A stretch of 19,256 nt of DNA. Source: Bacillota bacterium. GTDB taxonomy: Bacteria; Bacillota; Sulfobacillia; Thermaerobacterales; Thermaerobacteraceae. This document shows, one piece after another, positions 15,777 to 19,256 of this stretch. A program made the translations under genes and the position numbers. The notes beneath the pieces are model-generated. The model searched no databases. It was not told the DNA's origin and saw nothing but the letters and a program-made list of their open reading frames with translations. The stretch covers positions 1 to 19,256 of the forward strand of contig QGUQ01000002.1 in NCBI GenBank assembly GCA_003242195.1, given 5' to 3'. Positions within the stretch are counted from its first letter, which is position 1. Every line of letters begins with the position of its first letter.

Positions 15777-16034
15777 ATGATCCCCGGCGAGGTCCTGGCC
15801 GCCATCGTGGCGGCCATCGAGGCTACGGAAGGCCGACCGGTGCGGCTGGTGGAGATTCAGGGGCCCGGCGGCGAGGCGGGCGGCTGGCCCGCGCCGTGGG
15901 CGTGGGCGGGTCGCCAGGAGCAGATGGCCGCCCGAACCGCCTTGCTGGCCCGCCCCCAGGGCCGGCGGTCCGGCGCTGGGCCCGCCGACGCCGCCGGCGG
16001 CACTTCGATGCAACGGGAGGCCAAGGATCGGTGA
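15777..16034 (+). CDS. Small carboxyltransferase-associated protein, possible MmdE/OadG-tail relative
   Basis: 85 residues, not firmly recognised. The N-terminal half has a predicted helix, EVLAAIVAAIEATEG, then a strand RPVRLVEIQ, a Gly/Pro linker and WPAPWAWAGRQEQMAART. The helix, strand, then W-x-x-AGR-x-x-M-x-x-R order recalls the short C-terminal piece of decarboxylase delta/epsilon subunits (OadG/MmdD/MmdE), which fastens these complexes together. Unlike OadG, no membrane helix is present. The end, from about residue 58, is Gly/Arg-rich and featureless. ATG 15777 has GGGGGAGGGG at 15766-15775. The stop overlaps the biotin-carrier GTG as GTGA, which argues strongly that it is real and part of the complex. 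The 128 bp before it (15649-15776) shows no promoter or terminator. Confidence 0.65.
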   Translation: MIPGEVLAAIVAAIEATEGRPVRLVEIQGPGGEAGGWPAPWAWAGRQEQMAARTALLARPQGRRSGAGPADAAGGTSMQREAKDR

Positions 16035-16585
16035 AGCGGTATCGCGTGACGGTGAACGGTCTGGTCTACGACGTGATCGTGGAGCCACTGCCCCTGGTAC
16101 CGGCGCCGGGCGCGGTTCCGGGCCCGGTGCCGGTACCGCAGGCGGTGCCTCCGGCCCACGGGTACCCCACACCCGGGTACCCTTCCACCGGCGCGGGGGC
16201 TGCCGCTGCGCCCGCAGCGCCTGCGGCCCAGGACCAGCCCGCGCCGGCCCAGGCCGCGGCGCCCTCCGGTTCCGGTGGCGGCACCGGGGCCACCGCCGGC
16301 GCGCCATCGGCCCCGGCCCGGGCCGGGGGCGGCGAGGGCGGCCCGTCCGCGGCGGAGGGGACGGGGACGCCGGTGACGGCCCCGCTGCCGGGCGTCCTCC
16401 TGGACGTGCGCGTGGGTCCGGGTGACCGCGTGGAGGCCGGCGACGTCATCGCCATCCTGGAAGCCATGAAGATGGAGAACGAGATCACGGCGCCCTGTGC
16501 GGGCCGGGTGACGGCCGTTCCCTTCAGCAAGGGGCAGACGCTCAACCAGGGCGACGTCATCGCCTGGATCGACGCCGGATCGTGA
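16031..16585 (+). CDS. Biotin carboxyl carrier protein (acyl-CoA carboxylase/decarboxylase biotin subunit)
   Basis: 184 residues. The N-terminal MKRYRVTVNGLVYDVIVE is like the gamma/biotin subunits of methylmalonyl-CoA and glutaconyl-CoA decarboxylases and the 1.3S transcarboxylase subunit. A Pro/Ala/Gly-rich linker spans about 22-112. The biotinyl domain follows (about 113-184): TAPLPGVLLDV, the biotin site EAMKMEN with K147, and the closing GDVIAWID. A biotin ligase attaches biotin to K147, and the flexible linker lets it swing between partner active sites. The GTG 16031 start overlaps the previous stop, with GGGAGG at 16015-16020. It ends in a GTGA overlap with the next gene. Confidence 0.94.
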   Translation: MKRYRVTVNGLVYDVIVEPLPLVPAPGAVPGPVPVPQAVPPAHGYPTPGYPSTGAGAAAAPAAPAAQDQPAPAQAAAPSGSGGGTGATAGAPSAPARAGGGEGGPSAAEGTGTPVTAPLPGVLLDVRVGPGDRVEAGDVIAILEAMKMENEITAPCAGRVTAVPFSKGQTLNQGDVIAWIDAGS

Positions 16586-17223
16586 GGCCGGACGGGGCGC
16601 AGGCGGGGGGTAACGGGGAAACGGCGGTGCGGGCGGTGGTCCCCCACGGGGACAAGGCGGGCTGGCGGCGCTGGCTGCGGGCGGCCTGGGCGGGGCTGGA
16701 CCGTCGGGAACTGGCCGCGGCCTCACGAATCATCTGCCAGCGCGTGCTCAGCCTGCCCTGCTGGCACGAGGCCACGGCTTGCCTGGCCTACGCGCCCCTG
16801 GCGGCGGAGGTGGATGTGACACCGCTGGTGGAGTGGGCGTGGGCCCGGGGGCTGGTGGTGCTGCTGCCCCGGCCCGAGCCCGCCACCCGCCGCATGGAAG
16901 CCCGGGAGGTGCGCTCGTGGGCCGATACCGAGGAAGGCGCCTACGGCTTGCGGGTGCCGAAGGCCGCGTGCCCGCGAGGGCTGCCGGACGGCGGCACGGT
17001 GGCCCTGGTCCCCGGCCTGGCCTTCGACCGCCAGGGCTGGCGACTGGGGCGCGGCGCCGGATACTACGACCGCTTCCTGGCGGAATGGCGGGGGGTGTGG
17101 CGGGTCGGCGTGACGCTGGAGCGCTTCGTCTTTCCGCAGCTGCCGCGGGATCCCCACGACCGGCGGATGGATTGGGTGGTCACGGAGGAAGCGATCCACG
17201 GCCCGTGGCCGGGCTTGCGCTGA
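16582..17223 (+). CDS. 5-formyltetrahydrofolate cyclo-ligase
   Basis: 213 residues from GTG 16582, which overlaps the biotin-carrier stop. A GTG at 16627 with ACGGGG eight bases upstream is a fair alternative, since the family proper starts near KAGWRRWLRAA (25-35). The enzyme uses ATP to turn 5-formyl- into 5,10-methenyltetrahydrofolate in the cytoplasm. Seen: CLAYAPLAAEVDVTPLVEWA, the domain signature PGLAFDRQGWRLGRGAG followed by YYDRF (144-165), and the C-terminal PHDRRMDWVVTEEAI. It is translationally linked to the methylmalonyl-CoA genes but has no evident metabolic tie to them. The tRNA promoter begins ten bases after its stop; no terminator separates them. Confidence 0.94.
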   Translation: MRPDGAQAGGNGETAVRAVVPHGDKAGWRRWLRAAWAGLDRRELAAASRIICQRVLSLPCWHEATACLAYAPLAAEVDVTPLVEWAWARGLVVLLPRPEPATRRMEAREVRSWADTEEGAYGLRVPKAACPRGLPDGGTVALVPGLAFDRQGWRLGRGAGYYDRFLAEWRGVWRVGVTLERFVFPQLPRDPHDRRMDWVVTEEAIHGPWPGLR

Positions 17224-17232
17224 CCCGGGCTG

Positions 17233-17261
17233 TTGACGGCCGTGGCACGGCCCGTTAGAAT
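17233..17261 (+). promoter_or_regulatory. Sigma-A promoter of tRNA-Ala
   Basis: TTGACG (17233-17238) and TAGAAT (17256-17261) are each one base from consensus and separated by exactly 17 bp. The predicted transcript start, near 17268, lies just ahead of the tRNA. The spacer contains GGCCGT (17238-17243) and ACGGCC (17247-17252), a short inverted repeat between the two boxes. Confidence 0.85.
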
Positions 17262-17273
17262 GGAGCTTGCTGC

Positions 17274-17346
17274 GGGGCGGTAGCTCAGTTGGGAGAGCGC
17301 TGCGTTCGCATCGCAGAGGTCGTGGGTTCGAATCCCATCCGCTCCA
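17274..17346 (+). tRNA. tRNA-Ala (anticodon CGC)
   Basis: 73 bases fold into a full cloverleaf. The acceptor stem is GGGGCGG with CCGCTCC and discriminator A. The D arm is GCTC/GAGC, the anticodon stem is CTGCG/CGCAG around TTCGCAT, and the T arm is GTGGG-TTCGAAT-CCCAT. Bases 34-36 are CGC, reading the alanine codon GCG. The G3-U70 pair, the alanine identity mark, is present (G17276 with T17343). The 3' CCA is not encoded (ACAT follows), so it must be added by nucleotidyltransferase. Confidence 0.97.
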
Positions 17347-17364
17347 CATCGCGACGCAGGCAAG

Positions 17365-17408
17365 GCTCGCGACCCGCGCCAACCATGGCGCGGGTCGCGA
17401 GCTTTTTT
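17365..17408 (+). terminator. Strong intrinsic terminator after tRNA-Ala
   Basis: A perfect 16-bp stem, GCTCGCGACCCGCGCC (17365-17380) with its exact complement at 17387-17402, has a 6-base loop AACCAT and six T residues at 17403-17408. It lies 18 bases past the tRNA. Confidence 0.97.
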
Positions 17409-17573
17409 GTCCCCCGACCGCGGCGGCCCGCAGGCGGCATGCCCCCGTCGCGGGCCGGTCCCAGTTCCTTGCGCGCGCCGGTACCCTCGGCCCCTGCCAG
17501 GTACCGGCCGTTCCCAAAGGGCAAAAGGGAGGCAGCCTGCAGGAATCGCCCGTGCTGGGAAGAATAGAGGGCC
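17409..17573 (+). promoter_or_regulatory. Non-coding gap before mraZ with a weak candidate promoter
   Basis: The gap between tRNA and mraZ totals about 335 bp. After the terminator this part has no gene I can support. Its 3' end holds an A/T-richer stretch, with AAGAAT (17560-17565) as a possible -10 box ten bases before the MraZ repeats. No acceptable -35 is visible, so the promoter itself is tentative. Confidence 0.35.
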
Positions 17574-17611
17574 TGAGTGGTTCAAGGTGGTGCAAAGTGG
17601 TGAGGAGTGGG
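17574..17611 (+). promoter_or_regulatory. MraZ operator: four direct repeats at 10-bp period
   Basis: Four GTGG cores lie exactly 10 bp apart, at 17577, 17587, 17597 and 17607. The boxes are TGAGTGG, AAGGTGG, AAAGTGG and GGAGTGG, each with a 3-base spacer. The third is an exact match to the AAAGTG[T/G] box with N3 spacers described for MraZ binding ahead of mraZ in mollicutes. The position, about 70 bp before the mraZ start, fits autoregulation by the MraZ ring, whose DNA-binding units read repeats one helical turn apart. Confidence 0.8.
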
Positions 17612-17681
17612 TGACCCGCCGGGGGAGGCCGGCGGAGCCGGCGCCTCGCGGGGCACCCTCAAGCGGGGGACGGCAGCCGGG

Positions 17682-18113
17682 ATGCTGATCGGCGAGTACA
17701 GGCACACGGTGGACGACAAGGGACGGCTGTTCGTCCCCGCGAGGCTTCGCGAGGAACTGGGCGAGCCGCTGATCGTGACGCGCGGCCTCGACCAGTGCCT
17801 GTTCGTCTTCCCCATGCCCGAGTGGCGCAACCTGGAGGCCAAGTTGCGCGCCCTGCCGCTGGCCCAGTCCAGCGCGCGCGCCTTCGTCCGGTTCCTCCTG
17901 TCGGGAGCGACGGAATGCACGCCGGACCGGCAAGGTCGCGTGCTGCTGCCCCAACCGCTGCGGGAATACGCGGGGATCACCCGCGAGGCCGTGCTCATCG
18001 GAGTCGGCAACCGGGTGGAGATCTGGTCCGGCGAGCGCTGGGCGCGTTACGTGGAGGAAGCGGCCCAGTCCTATTCGCAGATCGCGGAGCAGATCGTGGA
18101 CCTGGGAATCTGA
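17682..18113 (+). CDS. mraZ: Transcriptional regulator MraZ
   Basis: 143 residues, the family length. MraZ is a ring-forming regulator with two SpoVT/AbrB-like halves that represses the division and cell wall cluster from its own promoter. Seen: MLIGEYRHTVDDKGRLFVPA (1-20) with the first DxKGR (11-15), and the second repeat TPDRQGRVLLPQPLREYAG (80-98). Its C-terminal segment WARYVEEAAQSY is typical. The frame is open to 17607, but the family begins at MLIGEY, so ATG 17682 is used; GCGGGGGA (17663-17670) is 11 bases away. The operator at 17574-17611 lies upstream. Confidence 0.97.
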   Translation: MLIGEYRHTVDDKGRLFVPARLREELGEPLIVTRGLDQCLFVFPMPEWRNLEAKLRALPLAQSSARAFVRFLLSGATECTPDRQGRVLLPQPLREYAGITREAVLIGVGNRVEIWSGERWARYVEEAAQSYSQIAEQIVDLGI

Positions 18114-18165
18114 CGGGCGGCCCGCCCGGGGCGCCGCCGCGCGCGGCGGGGCCCGGGCCCGCGCC
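18114..18165 (+). repeat. GC-only palindromic spacer between mraZ and rsmH
   Basis: The gap is made almost only of G and C and holds nested inverted repeats: CGGGCGG (18114-18120) with CCGCCCG (18122-18128), and the palindrome GGGCCCGGGCCC (18149-18160). No T tract follows, so a terminator is not indicated. RNA structure just before the rsmH ribosome-binding site is likely. Confidence 0.5.
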
Positions 18166-18185
18166 CGGGGGAGAGGTCGCTGCCA

Positions 18186-19205
18186 GTGGACGATCCCGGC
18201 GTGACGGGCAATGGCGGCCGGCGACCCGACTGCACGGAGGTGCGGCCGGGGAGCCGCGACCCCCGCCAGTCCCACGTACCGGTGCTCCTCCAGGAAGCGC
18301 TTCGGTGGCTGGCGCCGCGGCCCGGTGGCCGCTACGTGGACGGGACCGTGGGCGCGGGGGGCCATGCCCGGGCCTTGCTGGAGGCCGCGGGTGGCGATGT
18401 GGAGCTCCTTGCCATCGACCGGGATCCCGAGGCCCTGCGGCTGGCGGCGGAGCGGCTGTCCCCCTTCCGGGATCGGGTGCGGTTCGTCCACGGGGACTAC
18501 CGGGACCTGGACCGCATCCTGGACGAGGCCGGTTGGGTCCGGGTGGACGGCATCCTGCTGGATCTGGGCGTGTCGTCGCTGCAGTTGGATGATCCGCGGC
18601 GCGGTTTCAGTTACCAGGTGGACGGGCCGCTGGACATGCGCATGGACCCGACCCAGCCCTTGACGGCGGCCGACCTGGTGAACCGCGCCTCGCGCCAGGA
18701 ACTGGCCGACTGGATCCGGCGGTACGGCGAGGAGCGTTGGGCTGGGCGCATCGCCGACTTCATCGTCGCCGAGCGGCAGCGGCGGCCCATCACCACCACG
18801 GGTCACCTGGTCGAGGTGATCAAGGCCGCCATCCCGGCCGGGGCGCGCCGCCAGGGGCCCCATCCGGCCCGGCGGACGTTCCAGGCGCTGCGCATCGTCG
18901 TCAACCGGGAGCTGGAGGGGCTGGAGGAAGCCCTCACGCGGGCGGCGCATCGCCTGGCCCCGGGGGGTCGCCTGGTGGCCATCAGCTTTCATTCCCTGGA
19001 AGACCGGGCGGTCAAGCAGGCCTTCCGCCAGCTGGCCGCCCGCGGGGGATTCCGGGTGCTGACCCGCAAGCCGGTGCGGCCTGGCGAGGAAGAGGTGGCT
19101 CGGAATTCCCGGGCGCGCAGCGCCCGCCTGCGGGCGCTGGCCCGGGAGGCAGGGGTAGGCGTCGGGGAGCCCGGGAAAGCGGGGGAGCCGGATGGGGACG
19201 GCTAG
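18186..19205 (+). CDS. rsmH: 16S rRNA (cytosine-1402-N4)-methyltransferase RsmH
   Basis: 339 residues. RsmH (formerly MraW) methylates N4 of C1402 in the 16S rRNA decoding site. Seen: SHVPVLLQEAL (29-39); the S-adenosylmethionine loop VDGTVGAGGHA (51-61); AIDRDPEAL; LLDLGVSSLQLD (124-135); GPLDMRMD; the HPARRTFQALRIVVNREL segment; and ISFHSLEDRAVKQAF near the end, then the Arg-rich SRARSARLRAL. GTG 18186 has GGGGGAGAGG at 18167-18176, nine bases away. This gives about 27 residues before the conserved start, longer than usual. A GTG at 18240 would shorten it but has GGAG too close. It follows mraZ, as in nearly all division clusters. Confidence 0.97.
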   Translation: MDDPGVTGNGGRRPDCTEVRPGSRDPRQSHVPVLLQEALRWLAPRPGGRYVDGTVGAGGHARALLEAAGGDVELLAIDRDPEALRLAAERLSPFRDRVRFVHGDYRDLDRILDEAGWVRVDGILLDLGVSSLQLDDPRRGFSYQVDGPLDMRMDPTQPLTAADLVNRASRQELADWIRRYGEERWAGRIADFIVAERQRRPITTTGHLVEVIKAAIPAGARRQGPHPARRTFQALRIVVNRELEGLEEALTRAAHRLAPGGRLVAISFHSLEDRAVKQAFRQLAARGGFRVLTRKPVRPGEEEVARNSRARSARLRALAREAGVGVGEPGKAGEPDGDG

Positions 19206-19256
19206 CCGGGGGCTGCGGGCCGGAGGGGGACTAGAGGGGACGGGGGGGTGTCGTTA
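19206..19256 (+). other. Window end: possible ribosome-binding site and start of next cluster gene
   Basis: After the rsmH stop the sequence is G-rich. AGGGGA (19235-19240) lies seven bases before a GTG at 19248-19250. In most division clusters the next gene is ftsL, so this may be its first codons, but only three codons are visible and no identity can be read. Confidence 0.25.

Noticed and set aside
16120..16360. Tandem repeat or mobile element in the biotin-carrier gene
   Set aside because: The GGTACC-like and Pro/Ala-coding repeats are the flexible linker typical of biotin carriers, not a repeat element.
17064..18992. 642-codon open frame on the - strand
   Set aside because: It runs antisense through the folate gene, a tRNA, its terminator, mraZ and rsmH. 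The translation is featureless.
1..19256. CRISPR arrays, insertion sequences, phage or defence genes
   Set aside because: No regular spaced repeats beyond the four MraZ boxes, no transposase or integrase product and no terminal inverted repeats were found.

Overview
The window is a dense, very GC-rich stretch with almost every gene on the + strand, mostly conserved chromosomal genes. The order yebC - bofC-like - ruvC - ruvA - ruvB - queA - tgt - yajC matches the Bacillus/Clostridia arrangement. Together with a SigI/RsgI pair, a BofC-like sporulation signalling protein and an mraZ-rsmH cell-wall cluster, it points to a high-GC, probably spore-forming and perhaps thermophilic Firmicute. Thermaerobacter, Sulfobacillus and Symbiobacterium are the kind of organism meant. 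The genus is inference; the phylum is well supported by gene content.

Layout: (1) 1-721 is the 3' end of an O-acetylserine sulfhydrylase gene. (2) 749-1672 holds an extended -10 promoter, yebC and a clean intrinsic terminator. (3) 1753-4914 holds bofC-like, ruvC, ruvA, ruvB and a small DUF2905 membrane protein; the three ruv genes are coupled by GTGA stop/start overlaps. (4) 4917-7206 holds a long hairpin, then sigI and its membrane anti-sigma factor rsgI, placed between ruvB and queA. (5) 7295-10017 holds a terminator, an extended -10 promoter, queA-tgt (queuosine tRNA modification) and yajC. (6) 10142-11434 is a glutamate-type amino-acid dehydrogenase. (7) 11514-16585 is a propionyl/methylmalonyl-CoA module: two-subunit B12-dependent mutase, epimerase, biotin-dependent carboxyltransferase, a small associated protein and a biotin carrier. 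(8) 16582-17223 is 5-formyltetrahydrofolate cyclo-ligase. (9) 17233-17408 is a complete tRNA-Ala(CGC) unit with promoter and terminator. (10) 17574-19205 is a repeated MraZ operator, mraZ and rsmH, the start of the division and cell wall cluster.

The methylmalonyl-CoA module interconverts propionyl-CoA and succinyl-CoA. It carries no biotin carboxylase and no MeaB-type GTPase. Its carboxyltransferase has the residue pattern of decarboxylase/transcarboxylase subunits, and its biotin protein starts like decarboxylase gamma subunits, so the direction of the pathway is open.

No mobile element, CRISPR array or clearly foreign DNA was seen. The most unusual points are an RsgI whose expected Asn-Pro self-cleavage site is replaced by Gly/Thr residues, a four-copy 10-bp-period MraZ operator, the small protein beside the carboxyltransferase, and long perfect hairpins flanking sigI.
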